Positions 16,860-25,932 of a DNA stretch of 64,000 bases are shown piece after piece. Origin of the DNA: Neolewinella antarctica (GTDB taxonomy: Bacteria; Bacteroidota; Bacteroidia; Chitinophagales; Saprospiraceae); contig NZ_JAATJH010000008.1 of the NCBI RefSeq assembly GCF_011927835.1, positions 62,001-126,000 of the forward strand, written 5' to 3'. The notes under the pieces are model-generated. The model was not told the origin of the DNA and ran no database searches. It saw only the letters and a program-made list of their open reading frames with translations. The position numbers and the translations under genes are program-made. The first letter of the stretch is position 1; every line of letters begins with the position of its first letter.

Positions 16860-17333
16860 ATGCACATCGCCGAAATCAACATCGCCCGCATGCAGGCGCC
16901 CCTCGACGCGGATTCCATGAAGGAGTTCCGCGATTTTCTCGACCCCGTCAACGCCCTGGCCGAATCAAGCCCCGGCTTCGTCTGGCGCTACGAGGAGGGG
17001 GCCGGCGTACAGGAAAAACAGCCCGCCCCACCCTTCGGCGACGGGCTCATTATTGTCAATCTGTCCGTCTGGGAAAGCGTGGAGCAACTTCGCGACTTCA
17101 CCTTCCAGACCGTCCACAGCTATTTTCTGCGTAAGCGCGGTCGCTGGTTCACTGGCCTCGGCCACCCGCAGGTTGCCTGTTGGTGGGTAGCAAAAGGCGC
17201 GCGGCCTACGGTTGCGGAAGCTAAGGCAAAGTTAGAGCTATTACAAAGGATTGGTACCTCGGAGGCAGCTTTTGCGCTCTCGGACAACTACCCCGCATCA
17301 ATAAAGGGAATTGGAAAAGCGGCTGATGCATAA
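16860..17333 (+). CDS. DUF3291 domain protein
   Basis: A 157-aa cytoplasmic protein of the DUF3291 family, which has a dimeric alpha/beta-barrel fold related to small antibiotic-type monooxygenases. Family features seen are the start H-I-A-E-I-N-I-A-R, the P-G-F-V-W-R-Y motif, L-S-V-W-E-S-V-E-Q-L-R-D-F, and the W-F-T-G-L-G-H-P-Q-V-A-C-W-W-V segment near the end. It lies directly after the AraC gene on the same strand, which suggests shared control. The substrate is not known for this family, and none can be inferred from the neighbours. Confidence 0.8.
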   Translation: MHIAEINIARMQAPLDADSMKEFRDFLDPVNALAESSPGFVWRYEEGAGVQEKQPAPPFGDGLIIVNLSVWESVEQLRDFTFQTVHSYFLRKRGRWFTGLGHPQVACWWVAKGARPTVAEAKAKLELLQRIGTSEAAFALSDNYPASIKGIGKAADA

Positions 17334-17536
17334 ATCCAATATTGCCATTGGCTAAGTATAAAACTCACCAAAAATGCCAAACGCCTAATTGCATTTTTGC
17401 TTAGCGCTGATGGCCGACTTTCTTACTGAAGCGACTACGCTAGCTTATAGCGCTACTTATCCTAAGATTTTGTGCTTGAGCATAGGTTCAAAGTTGGCGA
17501 AGCCTATCTCGACACCTAATCCAAGCAATTTTCCCC

Positions 17537-17543
17537 TACTTTG
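17537..17543 (+). promoter_or_regulatory. Promoter-like TACTTTG box before the S8 protease
   Basis: TACTTTG lies 22 bp before the chosen ATG at 17566 and resembles the Bacteroidota -7 box TAnnTTTG, one base short of consensus spacing. It supports the internal start over the upstream ATG at 17389. Confidence 0.35.
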
Positions 17544-17565
17544 CGCCAGTCCACAACCCGACGCC

Positions 17566-19497
17566 ATGGCCAACTACTTCATCCCCTCCGAACAAGGACT
17601 ACTCTCCCTAAAAAAATCCAGTAAACTAGTAGGCCTCAAACGCCACTCGGAAGACACCGAACTAGCGGGTGTAGACGCAAACATAATCCCCAGCCTCGGC
17701 GGCTTCGAAGTCGTTACCTTAACCGGCGAAGCGGGCGTAGATGACGCCCTCGACGAAGTCCGCAAGGGAGCAAACGTAGAAGTCGGCACCCACGTGTACT
17801 TTGCCGAAGGCGACAACCGCCCGGTCGTTCCCACCGGCGTGCTCTACGTGGAAATGGCCGAAGGCGTCGGCCTGGAAGAACGCGCCGTCCTCTTCGAAAC
17901 CTTCGCCTTGGAAATTCTCGAAGACCGCGAAGACGGCACAATCGTCTGCCGGGTAACCGCCAAAAGCCCCAACCCCCTCAAGGTCGCCACCGCGCTGACG
18001 AACCTGAGCATGGTCATCAAAGCTTACCCCGACCTCGACGTGCCGCTTGATCAATACTTCAGCGAACCACGTGACGGCCTCATTTCCAGCCAGTGGCACC
18101 TTCAAAACGAGGGTAGTTTACGCGACGTACCCAACTTCCCACTGAAGATCGGTGCCGACGCGAAGGTCAAAGCCGCCTGGCGTCGGCTCGGCAACTTAGG
18201 CAATCCGAACATTGTCGTAGCCGTGATTGACAATGGTTTCGACCTGCGCCACCCGGACCTCGGCGGCAAATCCGTCGCGCCGCTGAATATCAATAATAAT
18301 TCAAATAAACTCCCCACTGGCGCGCGCTTCGGTGACCACGCTACGCCCTGCGCAAGCGTGGCCGTCGCGGCGGCAAACGGTAGCGGATTGGTCGGGGCGG
18401 CCCCGCTGGCCAAACTCATGCCCCTGCACGGCCTGACGTATTCCAAATACCTAACCGAGCGCATGTTCAGCCACTGCATCCGCAACGGCGCGGACGTGAT
18501 CAGTTGCAGCTGGGGCACGATCGACGGGCGCTACCGGCCGGATTCGGAGCACGCGCGGTCGGTGCGCAAGGCGCTCACGCAGGGGCGGGGTGGTAAGGGT
18601 TGCGTCATTGTATTCGCGGCGGGCAACGAAGGGCGCAACGTCATTAACTACTACGCCAATATCCCCGGCGTCATTGCCGTGGGGGCGAGCACGAGTTCGG
18701 ACACGCACGCGAGCTATTCCAACCAGGGGCCGGGCATATCCGTCGTCGCGCCGTCGGACGGTGGCTGGCCGATCCTCGCCGCACGGGCGAATTGGGACGA
18801 AGGAAATACGCGACAGGCCGGTATTAAAAAGTATTACGTGGATGGGGTCGACCGCGGCCCGTATTACAAGCATTTTGGGGGGACGAGCGCGGCCACGCCC
18901 CTGGTTGCGGGTATTTGTGCGTTGATTCTTTCCGCTAACCCCAACTTGACGAGCGTGCAGGTAAAAAGCATCCTGGAAAGCACGGCGGATAAGATCGGTA
19001 ATAAATGGGATTACGACGCGCGGGGGTATTCCAATAAATACGGCTTCGGTCGCGTCAATGCGGATGCGGCCGTAGCGGAAGCGCTACGTTTGAAGGCCGG
19101 CGGTACTTCGCGACCTACTCCGCCGCCACCCGCCCCGAGGCCGCCGGTCACGCCTCCAAGACGACCGCCCGCCCCGGCCCCGGCTAATCCGCCCCAGGTC
19201 AACGTTTCTGGCGGCGCGGGTCTGTACCGCTTCAGCGTGCGCCAGCAGGCAGCTACGGGCTACGGCCTGCAAATGAGCGTACTGGCGGAGCTATCGAACG
19301 TCCTGAAAGAAGTGGAGAGTGCGGAAAAACTTTACGGCTTACCGGTTATGGTGAGCATTAGCGCGGTGAACGGGCGGACGGCTTTCCGGATCTTGCTCGG
19401 GCCGTTTGCGACGCGGGCGGAGGGGTTGAGGGCGCGGTCGCGGGTGCAGGGGATTTCTGGGCGGGAGCCTTGGTTGCGGGGGTTGGGGGGGATTTAG
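17566..19497 (+). CDS. Subtilisin-like (S8) serine protease with C-terminal SPOR domain
   Basis: This is a 643-aa protease. The catalytic triad fits D222 (A-V-I-D-N-G-F), H258 (F-G-D-H-A-T-P) and S441 (G-G-T-S-A-A-T-P), with the oxyanion region F-A-A-G-N-E-G. Residues 1-200 are a propeptide or N-terminal domain with no signal peptide under either start. After the protease comes a proline-rich linker (about 535-565), then a SPOR-like domain (about 570-640: G-L-Y-R-F-S-V-R-Q-Q, then F-R-I-L-L-G-P-F-A-T-R-A-E-G). SPOR domains usually bind denuded septal peptidoglycan, so a missing export signal is odd. An exact 16-bp motif copy (19432-19447) lies in its last codons. The protease call is firm; location and substrate are open. 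Confidence 0.85.
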   Translation: MANYFIPSEQGLLSLKKSSKLVGLKRHSEDTELAGVDANIIPSLGGFEVVTLTGEAGVDDALDEVRKGANVEVGTHVYFAEGDNRPVVPTGVLYVEMAEGVGLEERAVLFETFALEILEDREDGTIVCRVTAKSPNPLKVATALTNLSMVIKAYPDLDVPLDQYFSEPRDGLISSQWHLQNEGSLRDVPNFPLKIGADAKVKAAWRRLGNLGNPNIVVAVIDNGFDLRHPDLGGKSVAPLNINNNSNKLPTGARFGDHATPCASVAVAAANGSGLVGAAPLAKLMPLHGLTYSKYLTERMFSHCIRNGADVISCSWGTIDGRYRPDSEHARSVRKALTQGRGGKGCVIVFAAGNEGRNVINYYANIPGVIAVGASTSSDTHASYSNQGPGISVVAPSDGGWPILAARANWDEGNTRQAGIKKYYVDGVDRGPYYKHFGGTSAATPLVAGICALILSANPNLTSVQVKSILESTADKIGNKWDYDARGYSNKYGFGRVNADAAVAEALRLKAGGTSRPTPPPPAPRPPVTPPRRPPAPAPANPPQVNVSGGAGLYRFSVRQQAATGYGLQMSVLAELSNVLKEVESAEKLYGLPVMVSISAVNGRTAFRILLGPFATRAEGLRARSRVQGISGREPWLRGLGGI

Positions 19498-20000
19498 GCA
19501 AGAAGGCAAATTAATTCGCGGCCAATCAAAATTCCAAGCGATCAAATGCACAAAGAACCCGCATACTTGGTAAGGCCTTTGAAGAACCCTCCATTAAAGC
19601 AAAACAAATACACCCTGCAATGATGTCTGTTTTAACAAAAATCAGACAAAGCGATTCTACGCATGAATACAATGGGACAAGAGATATCAGGCGGCTTCAA
19701 ATTCACTACGGTGGCGTCGGTGTTTATGAATTTAGGTTCTTCCGTGGCCAAGCAGTAGAGCGTTTGGTTATTTTACTGAGACATTCAGACATTTTTCTGC
19801 TTCAAATGAGAGTAACTATAAAAGCATAAATGTACACCCTGAATAGTTATCTTCTATTTCCGCAATAGAATTCACACACATCAATTACAGAGCAATATAC
19901 TCGTCATAACTTATTTTATACTCATAAATGATTCTGAATTATTTTGCGTAAGTCTTGCATCATATATGCCCCCCCCCTATATTTATAGAAAAAAGTGATT
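19498..20000. other. Gene-poor AT-rich stretch
   Basis: This gap shows no convincing gene. One frame of 69 codons (19620-19829, +) has an ATG but no recognisable domain, signal or promoter. Base composition turns AT-rich here and stays so to about 21880, unlike the GC-rich surroundings, which suggests recently acquired DNA. Confidence 0.5.
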
Positions 20001-21081
20001 ATGCTTAAGTTTGACCTCTACGTAAAATGTATTCTCTTATTATTATCGATCAGCATATTGTCCGGATGTGAAAGAAGCTTACTTTGAACCTACTCTGCAA
20101 GGTTTAGACACCAGTACCAGTAGTATCGATGTTGGAGATCACCAGGTTGTTCTATCTGAGGCAAGTCTTGTTGATCCAGGAAGATACTTTGATCCAGCTT
20201 TCATTGCTATGAGTTTCGATATTCAAGAACCGTCAATTGGACGAAAATCAATCTCCATTTTCATACCGAAGTCTGAAGAGAGCACCTCTTTCAAATTAAA
20301 TATACCCTTATTGCTAGATGAATATTTAAGTAGCGGAGAGATAAAAGGTGATTATACGACGGCGAAGAATGCCTATACTGTCATAAAGGATTTGAACAGT
20401 GGAAGTGAGTTCCTCTTTATTAAGAGAGAGCATCAGCTACCAAACGCTCAATACAGCATTAACCGGAACGAAACAAAAGGCGATAGAGATTCTAAGTCTG
20501 GTTGTACTTGCTGGTACTGGGATACTTACGTGAATGGAGTGTTAGCGGATTCAGCTTTTTTGGGATGTAACTGCGCCTGTGAGGATCCCACAACAGCTAT
20601 AACTTGTGGAGGCGGCGGCGGTGGAGGCACTAATGTTCACCTTAATAATGATCCCCCAGATTGCGAAAGTTTTCCGTATGAGGTGAACAGTGGCTTTACT
20701 AATCGAATCTCCGGAGCTCATAACGTATACTTCGACTATATTTCGTTTCAATGGCCGAATGGCATAGTTGACTTTGAGTTCGAATACCATAGATACACTT
20801 TTGACAATATATTATATTTTACGGCTCCATTACCGTTTACTAACGCCGAGAGCGCTAACCTTACTGCGGCAGCCATTAGTGAAGTAAACGATAGATTAAA
20901 AGATGCCTTTGGGCACAGTGGATGGGGATCTAACCCGTCGGCTGTTGAAAATTTTATTCTTAGCGCATTAAATGATGAGATGTCAGCGTGGGGTGGCACA
21001 GCGGGGCTCCAATCGAATGGTGCATCAGGTAATCAGATCGGCGTCTATAGTGAAACTTGGCTTCCTAGTGTCTGCAACTAG
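20001..21081 (+). pseudogene. Lipoprotein gene with a frameshift at the lipobox
   Basis: An ATG at 20001 opens a typical lipoprotein signal peptide (M-L-K-F-D-L-Y-V-K-C, hydrophobic core, lipobox L-S-G-C at 20058-20069) but stops at the TGA at 20085-20087. The long frame, 337 codons from an alternative GTG at 20068 to 21081, begins one base out of phase exactly there. Removing one base near 20070 would give L-S-G-C-K-E-A-Y-F-E and a continuous protein of about 360 aa. The mature part has a cysteine-rich patch (C-T-C-W-Y-W, C-N-C-A-C-E), a poly-Gly run and no family I recognise. Either the gene is broken, the base call is wrong, or an unsecreted form is made from GTG. Confidence 0.6.
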
Positions 21082-21121
21082 AAACTTCTATGCCATTCTC
21101 GTTATCAACGCAACAAAAAAT

Positions 21122-21586
21122 ATGGATTCACTTTTTATTTTAACACTATTCCTATCTAACCCTATAGTCAATGAATTCTCGAGCACTTTAAATGTGGAGA
21201 GGTTGACCCAAAGGATTACAATAGAAAAGATTAATCATTCGAACTTATCAGCACTGAGTGTCGACAATTTTTGTATTGAATTTAGTGACATTCAGGTCTG
21301 TGGAGAGGCTCTTCTGTCATCGTCTGCGGACAAGCGTTCACATTTGGTGTTTTTTAAAACGCACGATGACACTATGTGGAACCACATCGAAAGCTACGTT
21401 ATGTCAAACTTTTCATCCATTCAAAATATGAATCATGTCTCTAATGCCGTCGCCCCACCAACTTTTTTCAGCTTTCCAAAATTTGTTTACAATAAAATGA
21501 GTTACGGGATAAGTGTAGTCCGTGCTAAGGATAAGCCTCTAGGAAAAAATGAAACACAGATTTTTATAAAAATCAGGGTCTCATAA
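21122..21586 (+). CDS. Hypothetical protein downstream of the broken lipoprotein
   Basis: A 154-aa protein that I do not recognise. The ATG at 21122 is preferred because it follows the preceding stop by 40 bp and opens a short hydrophobic stretch (L-F-I-L-T-L-F-L). The body is polar, with V-D-N-F-C-I-E-F-S-D-I-Q-V-C and a C-terminal K-N-E-T-Q-I-F-I-K-I-R-V. It shares the AT-rich composition of the lipoprotein gene before it and may have arrived with it. The 295 bp after it contain only a weak 46-codon frame (21740-21877). Confidence 0.5.
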   Translation: MDSLFILTLFLSNPIVNEFSSTLNVERLTQRITIEKINHSNLSALSVDNFCIEFSDIQVCGEALLSSSADKRSHLVFFKTHDDTMWNHIESYVMSNFSSIQNMNHVSNAVAPPTFFSFPKFVYNKMSYGISVVRAKDKPLGKNETQIFIKIRVS

Positions 21587-21881
21587 TAGCTACAAGAAGA
21601 ATGACCAAAGGGTTGTGAAAAAGGTGGGAAGAAATACTTTTGAATTGAATTTAGGCAATCTTCTAACTTCTCATTATTTGCACTGACCGTACGTTCAAAT
21701 CAGCTACTCAACCTCGGTCCGATCGCAAAAGCACACGAAATGTATATATCAGGAGTAAAAACGCACGAAAAGGTCCTCACCTATTTTCTGCGTGACCGCG
21801 GTGATTCCAGTAAACCCATTCGGAACCTTTATCGAAAGTTAAGTAAAGTCGTCATTCAAGAAAGCCCCAGGCAATAGTCTC

Positions 21882-22244
21882 TCAAAACCACCAAATCAAC
21901 AACAAAACAATCCCCACCGCCAACAACCCAATCAACTGCAACTGCTCCATACGACGATCCTCCTCTTTTAGCTTGTTCCGTCGCTCATTTAGTGGTGTGT
22001 CTACTTCCCGGTTAATCCGGCAGTCGTAATCGAAATTGTTGCCCCCCGTGTGGTCGATCGAAACCTCGCACAGTTCCTGATCTAGGAAGACGGAATAGGT
22101 CTTCGACTCCGCCACGTTAAAGTCGATGGCCATCACCTTGTCGTTGCAGTGCACCACGACGTGCCCGTCCGCATCACCGTGGAACAAACCGAGGCGGTAA
22201 ATTTGGCCCGTGTGGCCGGTGATGCTCCAGGAGAGTTGTGGCAT
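21882..22244 (-). CDS. Small tail-anchored membrane protein
   Basis: A 120-aa protein of unknown function. Residues 1-85 are a soluble, mostly beta domain (G-L-F-H-G-D-A-D-G-H-V-V-V-H, then F-L-D-Q-E-L-C-E-V-S-I). A charged helix (E-R-R-N-K-L-K-E-E-D-R-R) follows, and the last 18 residues are one membrane helix ending I-W-W-F. This is the layout of a tail-anchored protein facing the cytoplasm. It is transcribed away from the CrtA-like gene's end and appears monocistronic. No family is recognised. Confidence 0.6.
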   Translation of the reverse strand: MPQLSWSITGHTGQIYRLGLFHGDADGHVVVHCNDKVMAIDFNVAESKTYSVFLDQELCEVSIDHTGGNNFDYDCRINREVDTPLNERRNKLKEEDRRMEQLQLIGLLAVGIVLLLIWWF

Positions 22245-22442
22245 GAGAAAAGGTAGCGAGTTGTAAAATGACTGACCGGTGAAAGACGGCCCGGGGCCCG
22301 TAAACGTTGGGTAAATTTGACTCCCACCGCGTGGGGGAAGGAAAGACTCGAAGCGTTAAACCACTAAAGACAATTTACGGATTTATAGTATCCGAAACAA
22401 ATTTTTAACGCCCACGTGGACCGGCTTGTGACCGTGGCGTGA

Positions 22443-23150
22443 TTACAGCCCCAGGCGACTCAGGTCCAGCCCGGTCCAGTGGCCTTCCGCCCCCAGAATG
22501 GTGAAGCGGGTAAACATCTCTTCCTTGTGCCAACCCCGCTCGCGGGTAAGTTTGACCACTTCCTTGTGGTAACGGCTCTTGTACGCAAAATTTTGCATGG
22601 CCTTGCCGTTCGTCCAGATGCTAAACGTCGCTTGCATGAAGACCGGAAACTCCCCCACGCCAATCGAGAAAAGGTGGTCGGCTTGATCTTCCAGGGAAGC
22701 GGACGTCCGCGGGACGTGGCTCCAGAACTCGGTCAGCCGCGCGGGATTGATCGTCGCGCGGGTAATGACGGCAACGGGCGCGTTCGGGTCGTAAGCAGCC
22801 GGGTCGGAATCGAAGGGTTGCTCCCCGGACCAAGTACCGTGCGACATCGTCGGTGACAGGTGGACCGTCAGTCGCTCCTGCACGTGCGCGTCGGTAGTTT
22901 TCAACCACTCGTTCTCCCGCAGAAAGGTATCTCCCGCTTCCCGGCTTTCCCAGTGACCGAGGTAGGCATAAACGCCGAAGTTGGGCTTGAGGCTGAACCC
23001 GTTCCCGCCACCACTCCCCAGTAAGCGACCGAACCGGAGACCGGGCACGTTCGCCAGGGCCAACCGCGCAATCCCCATCTGGCTAATGGCCCAGAAGCGG
23101 TTCTGCACGCCTTGGTAGCGGAAGAAGGTTAGGGTGGTGTGTTGGGGCAT
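22443..23150 (-). CDS. Spheroidene monooxygenase-like (CrtA family) protein
   Basis: A 235-aa protein of the CrtA-like family; CrtA inserts a keto group into acyclic carotenoids. The start is the ATG at 23150 (M-P-Q-H-T-T-L-T-F-F-R-Y); the longer frame only translates the heptamer repeats upstream. Family-like segments are the N-terminal F-F-R-Y, F-G-R-L-L-G-S-G, H-W-E-S, and R-A-T-I-N-P-A-R-L followed by the F-W-S-H-V-P region. The C-terminal K-S-R-Y-H, R-G-W-H-K-E-E-M-F-T-R-F block also fits. There are no other carotenoid genes in the window, so in this organism it may act on another substrate. It is divergent from the cyclase gene. Confidence 0.7.
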   Translation of the reverse strand: MPQHTTLTFFRYQGVQNRFWAISQMGIARLALANVPGLRFGRLLGSGGGNGFSLKPNFGVYAYLGHWESREAGDTFLRENEWLKTTDAHVQERLTVHLSPTMSHGTWSGEQPFDSDPAAYDPNAPVAVITRATINPARLTEFWSHVPRTSASLEDQADHLFSIGVGEFPVFMQATFSIWTNGKAMQNFAYKSRYHKEVVKLTRERGWHKEEMFTRFTILGAEGHWTGLDLSRLGL

Positions 23151-23166
23151 TTTTAGGTGGTAGAAA

Positions 23167-23318
23167 TTTAGGCGGTAGGGGGTAGGCACTGGTAGGCGGT
23201 AGGCGGTAGGCGGTAGAGTCAATACAAATAGCTCAGCTACGTAAATGTTTTATCGCGGACGACCGCACTACCAGCCTACCGCCTAATTCCCTACCGCCTA
23301 CCAGCCTACCGCCTAATA
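23167..23318. repeat. Heptamer-repeat palindrome (GTAGGCG / CGCCTAC) in a divergent promoter region
   Basis: Tandem copies of the 7-mer GGTAGGC on the left arm (23167-23215) face copies of its complement GCCTACC on the right arm (23268-23314), about 50 bp apart. The arms can pair into a long hairpin. Similar structures lie at 35424-35480 and 45378-45446, all ending in CCTACCGCCTAA or close to it. Copy number and sequence differ between the three, which suggests slippage. This one occupies the space between the CrtA-like and cyclase genes. Confidence 0.7.
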
Positions 23319-23346
23319 ACCTAACCTAAACCCCTAACTTCGCCAA

Positions 23347-25017
23347 ATGCCCCGCCTACCCCTCCTGCTCTGCTTCCTAGCCCTCCTCCCCTGCACCCGC
23401 GGCCTCGCCCAAACCAACGTTGAGGAGAACGTGCACGCGCTGGAACTCGCCAAGACGGACCTGGAAGCCTACGGCATTCTCTACGAAATTGTAGAAACAA
23501 TGTTAGCTAGCGAGCGGGAACAAGACGGCGGCACGACGGTCAATATGGCTAAGAAGTTGACCCACGTAGCCGACCAAATCAGCGACCCGACGCTCACCGG
23601 ACCGGCCTATTTTCAACTGGCTCAGGCTCACCAGCGGGACGACGAAACGCAAGCCGCCGAACGCGCGCTGGAGGAAGCTACGAATCAAGCCATGGACGCC
23701 AGTAACCCGGAGTTAATCCTCCGCGCTGCCGCCCAGAACAGCCGCCTCAAAGCCGGGCGGGGGCGCTACCGTGAGGCCAACGAAAGCACCCAGCGCGCGC
23801 TCGACTACTTCATCCGCCGGGGCGACGAAGGGGGGATGGCCCGCCTCCGCTCCGACCTCGTTGTCGCCAAGGCGCGGCTACTTCGCCAGCAGGAAGACAT
23901 CACTGCGGCGAGAGCCCGCCTGGACCGCGACCTGGCCGCCCTCCTCGCGGAAAGGAAACGAATCACCAGCGAAAACAACCAACGTGACCGCGACCTCAAA
24001 AGCCACCTGAACGAACTGAGTAAGACCAAAGAACAGAAGGCCGTCGTCGAACAGCACGCCGAATCCACCCGCGCGGACCTGCGGGAACTGAGCCGCGAAG
24101 CCCTCGAACAGAACACGCTCGCCACCACCGCCCGCGAGGAAGTAGCGCGGCAAAGGTTAGATCGCCAGGCCAGTGAGATGCGCGCGCAGCAGCAGTCTTT
24201 CCGGCTCTACACGTCGCTGGGCGCGGCGCTGATTTTGGCCCTCCTGGCGGGCTTTTTCTACAACCGCACGCGGGCCAAAACGCGGGCCGCCGCCGCCCTG
24301 GAACTGGTGAATCAAGACTTGCGGGAAGCGCGCCGACAGTCGGATAGTCTGCTGGAAAACATCCTGCCCGCCGACGTGGCCCAGGAACTCAAAGCAACGG
24401 GCAAAGCAAAAGCGCGGTCCTTCCCCCAGACGACGATCCTGTTCTGTGACTTCGTCAATTTCACGAGCATCGCAGAGCAGCTTGGCGCCGAGGCGCTGGT
24501 GCGGGAATTAGATAAGTGCTTCCGCGGTTTCGACCGCATCGTGGACGAGTACGCGGAGGTGGAAAAGATCAAGACCGTGGGCGATGCCTACATGGTGGCC
24601 AGTGGCTTAGCGGAGGCGCCGGGGCCGCCGGTGGCGATCATCAAGGTCGCCCTGGCCATGCAGGCTTTTCTGCGGGAAGAGGCCGGGTTACGGCGGCGGA
24701 GTGGCGTCCCATTCTTCACCGGCCGGGTGGGTTTGCACACGGGGCCGGTCGTGGCCGGCGTCGTTGGCGAGCGCAAATTTTCTTACGACGTCTGGGGCGA
24801 CACCGTCAACCTCGCCGCCCGCATCGAAGCGAACAGCGAACCGGGGAAGGTCAACATCTCGGCGTCCACCCACGCGCTCGTTCGTAATGATTTCTACTGT
24901 ACGTACCGCGGCCAGGTGGAGGCTAAGAATAAGGGGCTGGTGCACATGTATTACGTAGATGCTTGCGTCCCGACTGAGTCGGGACGAGTACCGGGTCAGC
25001 GGGAAAAAGCCGGGTAG
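23347..25017 (+). CDS. Membrane-bound class III adenylate/guanylate cyclase
   Basis: This 556-aa enzyme makes a cyclic nucleotide from ATP or GTP. A signal peptide (residues 1-21) leads into a helical, TPR-like region (about 25-180) in the periplasm and a long coiled coil (about 185-285). One membrane helix (about 288-307: Y-T-S-L-G-A-A-L-I-L-A-L-L-A-G) follows, then a short linker and the catalytic domain (about 360-540). Metal-binding aspartates are in I-L-F-C-D-F-V-N-F and K-T-V-G-D-A-Y-M; the G-R-V-G-L-H-T-G-P-V and W-G-D-T-V-N-L-A-A-R segments are also typical. The last residues (V-P-T-E-S-G-R) translate a TCCCGA-type palindrome, a probable late insertion. A cNMP-binding kinase at 32.3 kb could be a downstream reader; this is inference. 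Confidence 0.9.
   Translation: MPRLPLLLCFLALLPCTRGLAQTNVEENVHALELAKTDLEAYGILYEIVETMLASEREQDGGTTVNMAKKLTHVADQISDPTLTGPAYFQLAQAHQRDDETQAAERALEEATNQAMDASNPELILRAAAQNSRLKAGRGRYREANESTQRALDYFIRRGDEGGMARLRSDLVVAKARLLRQQEDITAARARLDRDLAALLAERKRITSENNQRDRDLKSHLNELSKTKEQKAVVEQHAESTRADLRELSREALEQNTLATTAREEVARQRLDRQASEMRAQQQSFRLYTSLGAALILALLAGFFYNRTRAKTRAAAALELVNQDLREARRQSDSLLENILPADVAQELKATGKAKARSFPQTTILFCDFVNFTSIAEQLGAEALVRELDKCFRGFDRIVDEYAEVEKIKTVGDAYMVASGLAEAPGPPVAIIKVALAMQAFLREEAGLRRRSGVPFFTGRVGLHTGPVVAGVVGERKFSYDVWGDTVNLAARIEANSEPGKVNISASTHALVRNDFYCTYRGQVEAKNKGLVHMYYVDACVPTESGRVPGQREKAG
24966..24986. repeat. TCCCGA-type palindrome at the end of the cyclase gene
   Basis: CGTCCCGACT and AGTCGGGACG are perfect 10-bp arms around one base. 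It sits in the codons for the last 17 residues, past the catalytic domain, and is translated in frame. Confidence 0.7.
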
Positions 25018-25090
25018 ATGCGACACCGAACGGCCGAAACTAACAAATCGCCTTATTTTGTCGTTCCTTTAGGCGTAACCAAATAGCTAC

Positions 25091-25876
25091 ATGGGCGATC
25101 AATTGCAACAAGACGGAAAATTCGAGTACCTGGAAACGGGCGGCTCGGGGGAACCGCTCGTGTTGCTGCACGGCCTGTTCGGCGGCTTGTCGAACTTCGG
25201 CTCCCAAATTGAGCATTTTCGTGACCGGTACAACGTCATCGTCCCCACCCTACCGATCATGACGCTGCCCCTGCGGAAGGTCTCGTTGGCGGGCCTCGTC
25301 GACCACCTCGCGGAGTTCGTTGAGACCAAAGGCTGGGATAAGATCCACCTGATGGGTAACAGCCTCGGTGGCCACGTGGCCATTCTGTACGTCCTGGAGC
25401 ACCCCGGCCGGATTGCCTCCGTCGTGCTCTCCGGCAGTTCCGGGCTGTTTGAATCCGCGATGGGCAACAGCCTACCGCCCCGCAAGAATTACGACTTCAT
25501 CAAGAAAAAGGTAGAAAGCACGTTCTACGACGCCGCCGTTTCGACCAAAGAACTGGTCGACGAAGTCTTCGCCACCGTCAACGACCGTAACCGCGGCCTG
25601 CGCATCATCATGACGGCCAAGTCGGCCGTCCGCCACAACCTGGCGCACAAGCTGGACGGCATCAAAGCCCCCACCCTCCTCATCTGGGGCAATCAGGATA
25701 ACATCACCCCGCCCTTCGTCGGTGAGCAGTTCAACGAACTCATCGAAAATTCCGAGCTGCACTTCATCGATAAGTGCGCCCACGCGCCGATGATGGAAGT
25801 GCCGGGCGAGTTCAACCAGTACCTCGACGATTTCTTGTCGCGCGTCACCGCGGGCGAACGATTGGTGGAGGGGTAA
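25091..25876 (+). CDS. Alpha/beta-hydrolase
   Basis: A 261-aa cytoplasmic hydrolase with the full alpha/beta-hydrolase pattern: oxyanion H-G-L-F-G-G, nucleophile elbow G-N-S-L-G-G, acid in W-G-N-Q-D-N-I-T and histidine in K-C-A-H-A-P-M-M-E. It is 74 bp downstream of the cyclase and 57 bp upstream of the M61 peptidase on the same strand, so partial co-transcription is possible. The family includes esterases, C-C hydrolases and lactonases; the sequence does not choose among them. Confidence 0.85.
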   Translation: MGDQLQQDGKFEYLETGGSGEPLVLLHGLFGGLSNFGSQIEHFRDRYNVIVPTLPIMTLPLRKVSLAGLVDHLAEFVETKGWDKIHLMGNSLGGHVAILYVLEHPGRIASVVLSGSSGLFESAMGNSLPPRKNYDFIKKKVESTFYDAAVSTKELVDEVFATVNDRNRGLRIIMTAKSAVRHNLAHKLDGIKAPTLLIWGNQDNITPPFVGEQFNELIENSELHFIDKCAHAPMMEVPGEFNQYLDDFLSRVTAGERLVEG

Positions 25877-25901
25877 CCGCTCGCATGTAAAGTCTTTCGG
25901 T

Positions 25902-25909
25902 TAATTTTG
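25902..25909 (+). promoter_or_regulatory. TAnnTTTG promoter -7 box before the M61 peptidase
   Basis: TAATTTTG matches the Bacteroidota -7 consensus and ends 23 bp before the ATG at 25933, good spacing for a short leader. It suggests the peptidase has its own promoter. Confidence 0.45.
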
Positions 25910-25932
25910 GCTCCGAACAGTCAAAACTAATC

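Noticed and set aside
19620..19829. 69-codon plus-strand frame
   Set aside because: There is no recognisable family, no clear promoter and weak coding character; noted only as part of the AT-rich stretch.
20972..21121. Upstream extension of the 154-aa hypothetical protein
   Set aside because: It overlaps the end of the preceding frame in another phase; the ATG at 21122 is a better start.
21740..21877. 46-codon plus-strand frame, open upstream as well
   Set aside because: It could be a gene fragment, but no homologous family is recognisable by eye.
23167..23318. CRISPR or protein-coding repeat region
   Set aside because: The repeats are contiguous heptamers on facing arms with no spacers or stable frame; hairpin element fits better.
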